Origin: Carallia brachiata
Taxonomy: Eukaryota > Streptophyta > Magnoliopsida > Malpighiales > Rhizophoraceae
Assembly: GCA_021464245.1 (NCBI GenBank)
Contig: JADCRB010000089.1
Coordinates: 744,001 to 808,000 of the forward strand
DNA: 64,000 nt
Reading direction: 5' to 3'
The notes under the pieces are model-generated. The model saw only the letters and a list, made by a program, of their open reading frames with translations. It was not told the DNA's origin and did not search any database. Below are positions 49,801 to 60,209 of this stretch, piece after piece. Every line of letters begins with the position of its first letter. Positions within the stretch are counted from its first letter, which is position 1. The position numbers and the translations under genes are program-made.

Positions 49801-51940
49801 CAAATTTTTTTATCATATATAATTTAGTCCATAAAATTTATTTATAAGTAGTTAAGCTCAAAATAAAAAATGCTAGAATATTGTTGCAAGTTGAAAATTT
49901 GGTACATAATTTATCTTATATTTTTTAATCACAAAAAGACACACCACAGTTATATTGGTCATTACATCTCTAAATTGATATTGTAATAAGCTTATTTGAA
50001 TATTTCATTTAACCACCCCTCTATAAGGCAGATCTATCATATAAGTACTGATGGGATGAAGTGAACTTTTACACAATCAGCTGCAGTGTTAATGAATATA
50101 GAATCCAACAATATTCTCTCAATATTAAATTTTAAATATTAAAAATGTACTATTAAGAAGACTCGAATTCAGAAAGGGGAAGACATAATAGTCAATTGTT
50201 GTATGTAAAATCTTGAAGGTAATAATACCAAAAATAAACTTGATGCTAGCCAATAATAAGATCAGAAGCAAAAGTGAAACAAAATTGTCCAAGTTAAATT
50301 AAACTATGCATACACAAAATCAGAAATAGAGTTGTCCCTATTAAAAGTTACGCAAAAAGGAAACAACGGACAGGACTGCAATAAAATCCCAACCAACCAA
50401 TCGTTCGGGATACATCTTTGGATCTTCATCTCAAACCAACACGTAAAGAACGTGCTTGTTCCTCAATCTATGTCAATCTTTTCGCAGGCAAGACCACTAC
50501 TGCATATTATGGAGGAGGGACCACTCCTCAGAAATACAATAGTGCCAAGTGCCAACACCAAATCATGGTCTAACGATTTAGACTTCATCAGAAATAGTCG
50601 AGAACATCTCTAGGAGACACGTTCTTCATTGATTAATAACTTAGACGTTTATTAATGAAGTTTCGAATTCTAATAGTAGAAAAGGAGTTAGTGTTTCTAA
50701 GACTAGCACTAATACATACACTTATTTTTTTGTGAACGGATTAATATTTTAAATGTAATAAAGTTGATAGTTTTTGTAGTAAGTATTAAAAGCTATTTTT
50801 TTAAGAGTCTCTTTATGCAGATACATTTATGGCATATGAGAAATAGTCATAGTGCAATAGATTGATTGTTTTGTACAACCAAACGAAAATTGTTTATAAC
50901 AAAAAATTGATAAAAAATACGTTTATTTTTGTTATAAATATTAATTGTCTGATTACACATAGCAATCAGTTTATTAAACTGTGGCTCTTCTCTGTCGGTA
51001 ATTTTTTATATCTATGTATATTTTTCATACTTTTTATTACAAATGTTATCAGACTTGTTACATTTATTGTATTAATCGACACATTAAAAATGAGTATACA
51101 AACATTTTCTCTTCAAAAATGAGAAGAGCTACTAACATATATTATATAGTTTACATTGAACAAGCCTCCTAATAATTGAAAAAAAAAAAAAGGACAACAC
51201 TTCCATGGTGCAAAGTAGTGCGAAGCCTACGCTATTGCGTATAGCACTTCACCAATGGAGATCAGACTTGATAGCAATCGAATTGCGTTGTAGTTCAGCT
51301 ATTGAGAAAGCATTATACTTTTGGTCTGAAGCAGGTCAACAGGACTTGATTCTTAACATATCCAAATATTAGCATTTGTGTCAGGACAGTCCGCACCCAT
51401 ACAAAACGCGCAAACTGTAACTCGAGAGGCCTGAGATATAACATCGACCAGAATCACACTTGGACGTGTAATACATTGACAATAACTGATTCCAATCAGA
51501 TTAAGTAACTTCCAATTTTGACCCCAACCCAAAGCCATTGTAGCAAATCACCAAATATGCAAAAACAATCTTTCTATGATTGCGTTCCCAAAGCCGTTGG
51601 TCTGCTCGAGCAAGTCAGATATTTACCTCGCTCGTGAATAAATAAGAGGCATGCTTTAGAAGACATTCCGATAATTAAAACTTAGACTTCTATTGTAGGA
51701 GTCTCGTAGAAAAAACGTGTAAGATTTATATAAATAGAAATAGTTACTCTTATTGCATAATAGATGTCCTGGGCCTCCTAATTGACTAGAAATAAACAGA
51801 TAAATAAATAAGAGGCGGAGCACTGATTATACTAGGGTAGTCTTCGCTAATGTTGCTGATGGTTACAAATTCTTTCTGAACAACAATCACATGGAAGATG
51901 GAATAAAAGCAAAGGCAAATATGAAAAATGAACAGTATTA
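46890..51940. other. Intergenic, very AT-rich, no gene seen
   Basis: Mostly AT-rich low-complexity DNA. Two GC-richer pieces (50330-50640 and 51210-51670) carry short ORFs (93 and 61 residues) without recognisable domains; they may be old transposon fragments. Confidence 0.35.
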
Positions 51941-51942
51941 TG

Positions 51943-51976
51943 TATATGTGTGTGTGTTTGTGTGTGTGTGTGTGTA
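51943..51976. repeat. (GT)n microsatellite
   Basis: TG repeat with one interruption (GTGTTTGTG), downstream of the NUP98-like gene. Confidence 0.85.
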
Positions 51977-52209
51977 ACTTTCATTCTTGAGGGGCAAATA
52001 AATAAAAAAAAAAGAGCTTATATGAATGATTATCTTTCATTTCATCAATTAGAACTTCGAAGATTATCCAATTTGGATTACACAACGAGAGTAACTCTCT
52101 CCCGTTAAATTTCTCACTCCATCCTAATACAATCAGATCTAAAATCACAAGACATGACTCATAACCTTGCTAGGGCTTAAATTAACCAGACAGAAGAGCT
52201 AGCTAGCAA

Positions 52210-55200
52210 TTAAAGGGACAATTTTGCAAAAGCTGAAAGATCAAGGTAGAGTGGTCCGATAACTGCTGGTGCAGCAGCAAATGCAGGAGTTGTGGTTCCA
52301 AACTGCGGAGGAGCTGATGATGATCCTGATCGCATCATTGAAATTGGAAGTGGCAAAACTGCAGAAGTTGTGGTTCCAAACTGAAAAGGAGCTGATGATG
52401 ATGATCCTGATGGCATCATTGGAATTGGAAATGCCAAAACTGGGAGAACCCATTGCTGCTGGCCAAATGTTTTTGATCCACTGGCTGGTGCAACACTAAA
52501 TGGGGAATTGGTTTTGCCTGAAGGATGAGCAGGTAAGATTAAAATAAGAATTTCAACATAAACAAATTTGTGTTGAAGGAAAAAAAAAATTTTTTGATAG
52601 CAAACGTACATCTCTGTTGATGATCGTCGAATCTCAACTCTTCATGGCTTTTGCTATCATAAACAGGCATGGCTGAAATTGACTGAAGCCAATTGCCATC
52701 AATTTCCTCGCGAGTGGGGCAGTAGTCTGCTACTCTCCTTCCAAAACCGTGGCTGCAATGAGGGCAAAGTGGAGTCTTCTTCCATTCTGCATTAATTATT
52801 CAACCCAAGAATGTGCTTTAGTACTTTGAAAGCGCCAAAGGTGACCGAAATTGATAAGAACAATTTGATGCAGATAAAGAACAAACCCATCTTATTAGAG
52901 GTTAAAATTGGGGGCTTTCCTGGACGATTATAATCAGTTCCAGGTGCAGCCATCTTATAAGCAAAGCAATCAACAGTAACTATTTGGGAACAAGGGGTAC
53001 TAAAAACACTTGAAGGCATGCCTGGACGATTAAAACCAGTTTCAGGTACAATCATCTTGTTAGCAGTGCAATCAGCAGTTGGAGCAGGCTGACTACTTGG
53101 GAACGAGGGGACACTTTTAACAATACATGAAGGCGTACCTGGATGAACAAAACCAGTTCCAGGTGCAGTCATCTTGTTAGCAGTGCAATCAGCAGTTGGA
53201 GCAGACTGACTACTTGGGAACGAGGGGGTACTAAAAATACTTGAAAACGCGCCTGGATGATTAAAACCAGTTTCAGGTGCAGTCATCTTGTTAGCAATGC
53301 AATCAGCAGTTGGAGCAGGCTGATGACTTGGGAACAAGGGGGGACTTTTAAAAAAACTCGGGGTTGTGCTTGGAGGATTAAAACCAGTTCCAGGTGCAAT
53401 CACATTGTTAGCAGTGAAATCAGCAGTTGGAACGGGCTGAAAACCCGGGAACGAAGTTGAACAATTTTGTGAACATGGTCCCCACTGGAAACTACTACCT
53501 GAAGGGGTGCTTTGAATAAAGGAAAAACCTGAAGGGGTTCCAAATGTAAAAGGGGATTCAGTTTTTGGTTCATTGGGCTTTTGATGAGTTAATGGAGTGG
53601 TGCTTAGGCCGAAAGGGGAGACAGTTGTTTGTTCATTGGGCTTTTGATGAGGAAATGAAGTGGCGCTTTGAAAAGGGAAAACAGTTTCCATTCCACCGGG
53701 CTTTTGATGAGTAAACGAAGTGGTACTTTGAAAACCAGCAGGAAAAGGTCCATTGAGCTTTTGATGAACATCTGGAGGGGTGCATGAACAAGAGGTGAAA
53801 GTTACATGTCCACAGAGCTTTTGAAGAGTATCTGCAATAGCAACAGTTGTTAAATAAGACACTGAATAATGAACAACAAAAAACCCCAAATTTTGCGACA
53901 CTTATCCCAAAAGAAAATCTACATCTCTCCAAAAACATAACATAAAAGGAACAGGCAATAATTTAAGCACTTGTTATCATCAGTAAATGCAACAATTAAA
54001 TAAAATTTTCTCCAGTTAATTCCCCTGATTTCCCTTATTCTAATAAATTTAAAAATCTTGCAATCACAATTGATATGAACATATCACTGGGCCTTGTCAG
54101 CTCGTCAATTCCCAAGTATCTAACATAATTAGTTTAGGCACTCTATTGAAATCTCTAAGTCCCATATTCGAGATCTCGTTTTTTACCCTTCTTCGTAATG
54201 AAAAGAGACAAATATGATAACACTGAATCAGCTAAAACTTCATCATGCCTTTGATCCACCACTTCTTATCTAGAAGCTATTGGCTGGAGTTCCTTCCAAT
54301 CCTATAAATACAAGAGCTATTATAAGATAACAAATAAGTTATATTTGTTCTTTTCACTAACTCTCCCTTACATGCTCCAACACTCTTAATCGCTTGCGCT
54401 TTGACTTAAGTTTCAAAATATTAATGAACTAACTTGTTGGGCTCTCCTTAAGTTTTCTATCAATCTATGTGTGACCAGTCCAACTTGCACAACCCCAAAC
54501 TCCAATAATTAATCTAGCAACATCGCAAACAAAAAAAAAAAAAAGGGCATAAACTCAGAAATGGAAAACACAGATTTCTTAATTTCTATTTTAAGCGTTT
54601 AAGCTTCAAACCACAAGACAAACGTAATCCCTAATTCTTCTGATGAACACAAATGGGAAGCACTAAATGGGGAATTGGTTTTGCCTGAAGGATGAGCAAG
54701 TAAGATTAACATAAGAAATTTAACATAAACAAATTTGTGTTAAAGGAAAAAAAAGAAAATTGATAGCAATAGTACCTCTTTGTTGATGATCGTCGAATCT
54801 CAACTCTTCATGGCTTTTGCTACCATAAACAGGCATGGCTGAAATTGATTGAAGCCAATTACCATCAATTTCCTCGCGAGTGGGGCAGTAATCTGCTACT
54901 CTCCTTCCAAAACCGTGGCTGCAATGAGGGCAAAGTGGAGTCTTCTTCCATTCTGCATCAATTATTTAACACAAGAATGTGCTTTAGTACTTTGAAAGCG
55001 CTAAAGGTGACCGAAATTGATAAGAACAATTTGATGCCGATAAAGAACAAACCCATCTTATTAGAGGTTAAAATTGGGGGCTTTCCTGGATGATTATAAT
55101 CAGTTCCAGGAGCAGCCGCTTATTAGCAAAGCAATCAGCAGTTGGAGCAGGCTGACTACTTGGGAATGAGGGGACACTTTTAAAAATACATGAAGGCGCA

Positions 55201-58200
55201 CTTGGATGATCAAAACCACTTCCAGGTGCAGTCATCTTGTTAGCAGTGCAATCAGCAGTTGGAGCAGACTGACTACTTGGGAACGAGGGTACTAAAAATA
55301 CTTGAAAACTCGCCTGGATGATTAAAACCAGTTTCAGACACAGTTACCTTGTTAGCAATTCAATCAGCAGTTGGAGCAGGCTGACTACTTGGGAATGAGG
55401 GGGGACTTTTAAAAAAATTCAGAGGTATGCTTGGAGGATTAAAACCAGTTCCAGGTGCAATCACATTGTTAGCATTGCAATCAGGTGTTGGAACAGGCTG
55501 AAAACCCAGGAATGAAGTTGAGCAATTTTGTGAACATTGTCCCCACTGGAAACTACTACTTGAAGTGGTGCTTTGAATAAAGGAAAAACCTGAAGGGGTT
55601 CCAAATGTAAAAGGAGATTCAATTTTTTGTTCATTGGGCTTTTGATGAGTTAACGGAATGGTGCTTAGGCCGAAAGGGCAGACAGTTGTTTGTTCATTGG
55701 GCTTTTGATGAGGAAATGAAGTGGCACTTTGAAAAGGGGAAACAGTTTCCAGTCCACCGGGCTTTTGATGAGTAAATGAAGTGGTGCTTTGAAAACCAAC
55801 AGGAAAAGGTCCATTGGGCTTTTGATGAACATCTGGAGGGGTGCATGAACAAGAAGTGAAAGTTACTTGTCCACTAAGCATTTGAAGAGTATCCGCAATT
55901 GCAACAGTTTTTAAGTAAGACACTGAATAATGAATGACATAAAACCCCAAATTTTGTAATACTTATCCCAAAAGAAAATCTATATATCTCTTTGAAAACA
56001 TAACATAAAAGGAAAAGGCAATAATTTAAGCACTTGTTATCTTCAGTAAATGCAACAATTAAATAAAATTTTCTCCAGTTAATTCCCCTGATTTCCCTTA
56101 TTCTAATAAATTTAAAAATCTTGCAATCATAATTGCTATGAACATGTCACTCAGCCTTGTCAGCTCGTCAATTCCCAAGTATATAACATAAGTAGTTTAG
56201 GCACTCTGTTGAAATCTCTAAGTCTCGTATTCGAGTTCTCGTTTTTTAGCCTTCTTCGTAATGAAAAGAGACAAATATGATAACACTAAATAAGCTAAAA
56301 CTTCATCATGCCTCTGACCCATCACTTCTCATCTAGGAGCTATTGGCTGGAGTTCCTTCCAATCCTATAAAATATAAGAGTTATTATAAGATAACAAGTA
56401 AGTTATATTTGTTCTTTTCATTAACTTCCCTTACCTGCTCCAACACGCTTATTACTTGCCCTCTGACTTAAGTTTCAGAGTATTAACAAACTAACTCATT
56501 GGGCTCTCCTTAAGTTTTCTATCTATCTACGTGTGACCGGTCCAACTCGCACAACCCCAAACTCCAATAATTAATCTAGCAACATTGCAAAAAAACAAAA
56601 AAACAAAAGGCATAAACTCGGAAATGGAAAACACGGATTTCATAGTTTCTGTTTTAAGCGTTTAAGCTTCAAACCACAAGACAAACATAATCACCAATTC
56701 TTCTGATGAACATAAATGGGGAATTGGTTTTGCCTGAAGGATGAGCAAGTAAGATTAACATAAGAAATTCAACATAAACAAATTTGTGTTAAAGGAAAAA
56801 AAAAATTGATAGCAAAAGTACCTCTTTGTTGATGATCATCGAATCTCAACTCTTCATGGCTTTTGCTACCATAAACAGGCATGGCTGAAATTGACTGAAT
56901 CCATTGATCATCAATTTCGTCGCGAGTGGGGGAGTAGTCTGCTACTTTCTTTCCAAAATCGTGGCTACAATGAGGACAAAGTGGAGTCTTCTTCCATTCT
57001 GCATTAATTATTTAACACAAGAATGCTTTAGTGCTTTGAAAGAACAAGAGGTGACTGAAATTGATAAGAACAAATTGATGCACATAAAGAACAAACTCAT
57101 CTTATTAGAGGTGAAAATTGGGGCTTTCCTGGACGATTAAAATCAGTCCCAGGTGCAGCCATCTTATTAGCAAAGCAATCAGCAGTTGGAGTAGGCTGAC
57201 TATTTGGGAACGAGGGGGTACTAAAAATACTTGAATGCATGCCTGGACGATTAAAACCAGTTTCAGGTGCAGTCATCTTGTTAGCAGTGCAAACAGCAGT
57301 TGGAGCAGACTGACTACTTGGGAAGCAGGCGGTACTAAAAATACTTAGAAGGTGTGCTTGGATGATTAAAACCAGTTTCAGGTGCAGTCATCTTGTTAGC
57401 AGTGCAATCAGTAGCTGGAGCAGGCTGACTACTGGGGAACGAGGGGACACTTTTAAAAATACATGCAGGCATGCCTGGATGATCAAAACCAGTTCCAGGT
57501 GCAGTCATCTTGTTAGCAATGTAATCAACAGTTGGAGCAGGCTGACTACTTGGGAATGAGGGTGGACTTCTAAAAAAACTTGGAGGAGTGCTTGGAGGAT
57601 TAAAACCAGCTCCAGGTGCAATCACATCGTTAGCAGTGCAATCAGAAGTTGGAACAGGCTGAAAACCCAGGAACGAAGAAATACTTGAACAATTTTGTGA
57701 ACATGGTCCCCGTTGAAAAATACTACTTGAAGGGTGCTTTGAATAAAGGAAAAACCTGAAGGGGTTCCGAATATAAAAGGGGATTCAGTTTTTGGTTCAT
57801 TGGGCTTTTGAGAGGAAATGAAGAGGTGCTTTGAAAAGGGGAAACAGTTTCCAATCCATTGGGCTTTTGATGAGTAAATGAAGTGGGGCTTTGAAAACCA
57901 GCAGAAAAACATCCATTGGGCTTATGATGAACATCTGAAGGAGTGCATGAACAAGAGAATACATTTCCCCGTCCATTGAGCTGAGTATCTGCAACCACAA
58001 CAGTTGTAAAATAAGACACTGAAAAATCAACAACATAAAACCCCAAATTTTGCAACATTTATCCCAAAAAAAAAAAAAAATCTATATATCTCTACAAAAA
58101 CATAGCATAAAACGAAAAGGCAATAATTTAAGCATTTGTTATCATTAGTAAATGCAACAATTAAATAAAATTTTCTCTAGTTGACTCCCCTGCTTTCCCT

Positions 58201-60024
58201 TATTCGATAAATTTAAAAATCTTGCATTCAATTGATATGAACATGTCACTCGGCCTTGTCAGCTCGTCAATTCCCAAGTATCTAGCATAATTAGTTTAGG
58301 CACTCTATTGAAATCTCTAAGTCCCGTATTCAAGTTCTCGTTTTGTAGCCTTCTTCGTAATGAAAAGAGAAAAATATGAATAAGTTATTATAAGATAATA
58401 AATAAGTTACATTTGTTCTAAAATTTTTGAAAATAATGGGTTCAATTCTGATGTACTAAAAAAATGTTCATGGTGAAAATTTTAATTTTAAAAACTTCTT
58501 AGTGTCTGTTTAATTTAAGTTGATTTTATTTGACGTCATAAGATTGTGGGCTTGTGGCCCTCCAAAATGTGGCGCATGCAGCAAAGTGTTACTGCAAAGG
58601 CATTGGCTATCACATTCTTGGGTAGACATTCTAAAAGCGAGGCCCCACCGGAAAGGTAGCTGTAGACCCAAAAACTGTGCTTTTGAAGTCACAATTTGTC
58701 AATCAATGCAAAGGATCGATGCTCAGCTCGAAGTGTTATATATACTTAGTCACAACCGTATGCACTTCTCTAATTTAAGGCCTTCATAAAAAGGCTAGCT
58801 TGCTCAGTGCAGCTCTGTCGAAATTAATGAGAAGCATCATCATGAAGCCACCTGCAGGAAGATGCAACAAAGAGTGGACTGATGCAGTGATACCCTTCCA
58901 CTGAAATGGCAATGGCAAATTGGAAAGGATTCTTTAAAAGCCAACTGTGCGCATGCCTAAAGAGTACAATTTTAGGCCCTTTCTCTGCCTGTATGTTTTT
59001 ATTAAGATTTATAGAAGTTAATCCAATTATTCTGAGGTTCAAATGATTAATGAGTAATATAAGATGAAAGTAATTATGACGCCTTCGCTCACGCAATCAT
59101 CAGGCTTAAGAAAATTAAAATTTTCTCCAGTTAATTCCCCTAGTTTCCCATATTCTAATAAATTTAAAATTTTTCATGATATGAAAATGTCACTCGGCCT
59201 TGTCAGCTCGTCAATTCCCAAGTATCTAACATAATTAGTTTAGGCACTCTATTGAAATCTCTAAGTCCTGTATTCGAGTTCTCGTTTTTTAGCCTTCTTC
59301 GTAATGAAAAGAGACAAATATGATAACACTGAATCAGCTAAAAACTTCATCATGCTCTGACCCATCACTTCCCATCTAGAAGCTATTGGCTGGAGTTCCT
59401 TCCTGTCCTATAACTACAAGAGTTATTCTAAGATAAGAAATAAGTTGTATTTGTCCTCTTCAATAACTCTCCCTTACCTGCTCCAACACTCTTATCACTT
59501 ACACTTTGACTTAAGTTTCAGAGTACTAACGAACAACTCGTTGGGCTCTCTTAACTTTTCTATCTACCTACATATGCCCAGTCCAACTCGCACAACCCCA
59601 TACTGCACTAATTAATCTAGAAACATCGCAAAAAAAAAAAAAAAGGCATAAATTCGGAAATGGAAAACACAGATTTCATAATTTCTGTTTTAAGCGTCTA
59701 AGCTTCAAACCACAAGACAAACACAATCCCTAATTCTTCTGATGAACAAAATGCAAACTTACTAATAAAACCCACCCAAGTCGACCAAAAAAAATAAATA
59801 AATAAAGAAAAAAATACGTTTATCAACCAAAAAAAAAAAAACAAAAAGGGTTTCCTCCGATAAAGACAACGATTTCTTTTCTAGTGTAAAAAGAATATGC
59901 AGCCATAGAAGAACCAATGCTGATCTTGAAAGTCCTGGAAATACTCAAAGAATATACCAAATAAAAAAAAAATGCAAGCATAAAGAGATCAAGGTAAAGG
60001 AATATTACCGGGATCAAAATGCAT
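52210..60024 (-). CDS. NUP98-like nucleoporin gene with three tandem GLEBS modules
   Basis: Exon 1 is 60024-60009 (MHFDP, phase 1), about 90 bases below a TATA box. Three modules follow, each with a large exon a and a 177-base exon b, and then the terminal exon 52517-52210. Exon b encodes [19 protein letters not shown], then [20 protein letters not shown] and DDHQQR. This corresponds to the Nup98 stretch with the GLEBS motif (ISAMP.Y..KSHEELRWEDYQ in plants) that docks the mRNA export factor Rae1/Gle2 at the nuclear pore. Exon a carries HQKPNE.. repeats with PFGLSTTP / FTFGTPSGF (FG-like) and about five 38-residue [15 protein letters not shown] repeats. The terminal exon ([29 protein letters not shown]) resembles the FG part after GLEBS. 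The autoproteolytic C-terminal domain is absent. Exon 1 + module 1 + terminal exon is fully open: 481 residues. Modules 2 and 3 are broken in exon a. Confidence 0.7.
52610..53831 (-). repeat. NUP98-like module 1 (intact)
   Basis: Exon a is 53831-52887 (945 bases, 315 codons) and exon b 52786-52610 (177 bases, 59 codons). Both begin and end in phase 1, so the module can be added or skipped without changing frame. The acceptor ATTGCAG, the internal donor GTTTGTTC, the acceptor AATGCAG and the donor GTACGT are all present. No stop or shift. It contains about five degenerate [11 protein letters not shown] repeats with Phe-Pro-Ser linkers. Confidence 0.75.
54010..54655 (-). repeat. Copies of intron-1 sequence at the module borders
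   Basis: This block (landmarks CTCCAGTTAATTCCCC, GGCCTTGTCAGCTCGTCAAT, AGCTATTGGCTGGAGTTCCT) recurs at about 56080-56705, 58165-58418 (cut short) and 59113-59750. Each full module unit runs from the start of the terminal exon back into this intron. Unit junctions lie at AAATGGG (about 54655 and 56708), suggesting unequal exchange or repair at microhomology. Confidence 0.8.
54776..55892 (-). pseudogene. NUP98-like module 2 (broken in exon a)
   Basis: Exon a would be 55892-55053 (840 bases, about one repeat shorter than module 1). Its acceptor is mutated from GCAG to GCGG. It has a TGA at 55362-55360 where module 1 has TGC, and short deletions where module 1 has CCCCC (near 55288) and AAGATGGC (near 55120). 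Exon b at 54952-54776 is intact and keeps the full GLEBS-like sequence and a GTACTATT donor. Confidence 0.7.
56822..57988 (-). pseudogene. NUP98-like module 3 (promoter-proximal, frameshifts in exon a)
   Basis: Exon a is 57988-57097 (892 bases, not a multiple of three). Shifts relative to module 1 occur near 57810 (HQKP reads as LKSP), near 57730 (CCCC to CCC) and near 57125 (CCCCC to CCCC). Acceptor and donor are intact. Exon b at 56998-56822 is open ([40 protein letters not shown]). If real, these shifts mean transcripts using module 3 exon a would end early. Confidence 0.7.
58419..59112. other. About 700 bp of unique DNA inside intron 1 of the NUP98-like gene
   Basis: It interrupts the repeated intron block between the copies at 58165-58418 and 59113-59750. 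The piece is GC-richer than its surroundings and has short ORFs on both strands, none recognised. A GTGTCTGTTTAATTT beside TTA near 58502 looks like a transposon end, but I found no partner end. Confidence 0.4.
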
Positions 60025-60113
60025 TGTCGATTGTCGGTATTTGGCACTGGAATCCGGAGGAAATTGATGGCAGGAACTGTGGGTCTCTCGCCGCCGTTTG
60101 ATCAATAGCCCAC

Positions 60114-60127
60114 CTGTATATAAGGGC
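60114..60127 (-). promoter_or_regulatory. TATA box of the NUP98-like gene
   Basis: The minus strand reads CCCTTATATACAGG, about 95 bases above the start codon at 60024. A longer ORF in the same frame begins at 60192, but it would have the TATA box inside the coding region, so the short MHFDP start is preferred. Confidence 0.55.
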
Positions 60128-60209
60128 CGGGGCCGGCCGTGTTGCAGCGTACTGGCAGAGTAGTTTTTCAGCGACCAAAACACCCAATTTCGGCCTTCCA
60201 TTTATTTGT

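Noticed and set aside
50332..50613. 93-residue plus-strand ORF
   Set aside because: No domain, isolated in AT-rich DNA; more likely repeat debris.
53257..53460. Plus-strand ORFs inside the NUP98-like modules (also near 52270, 54850, 56910 and 57370)
   Set aside because: They are antisense shadows of the minus-strand exons and recur because the modules recur.
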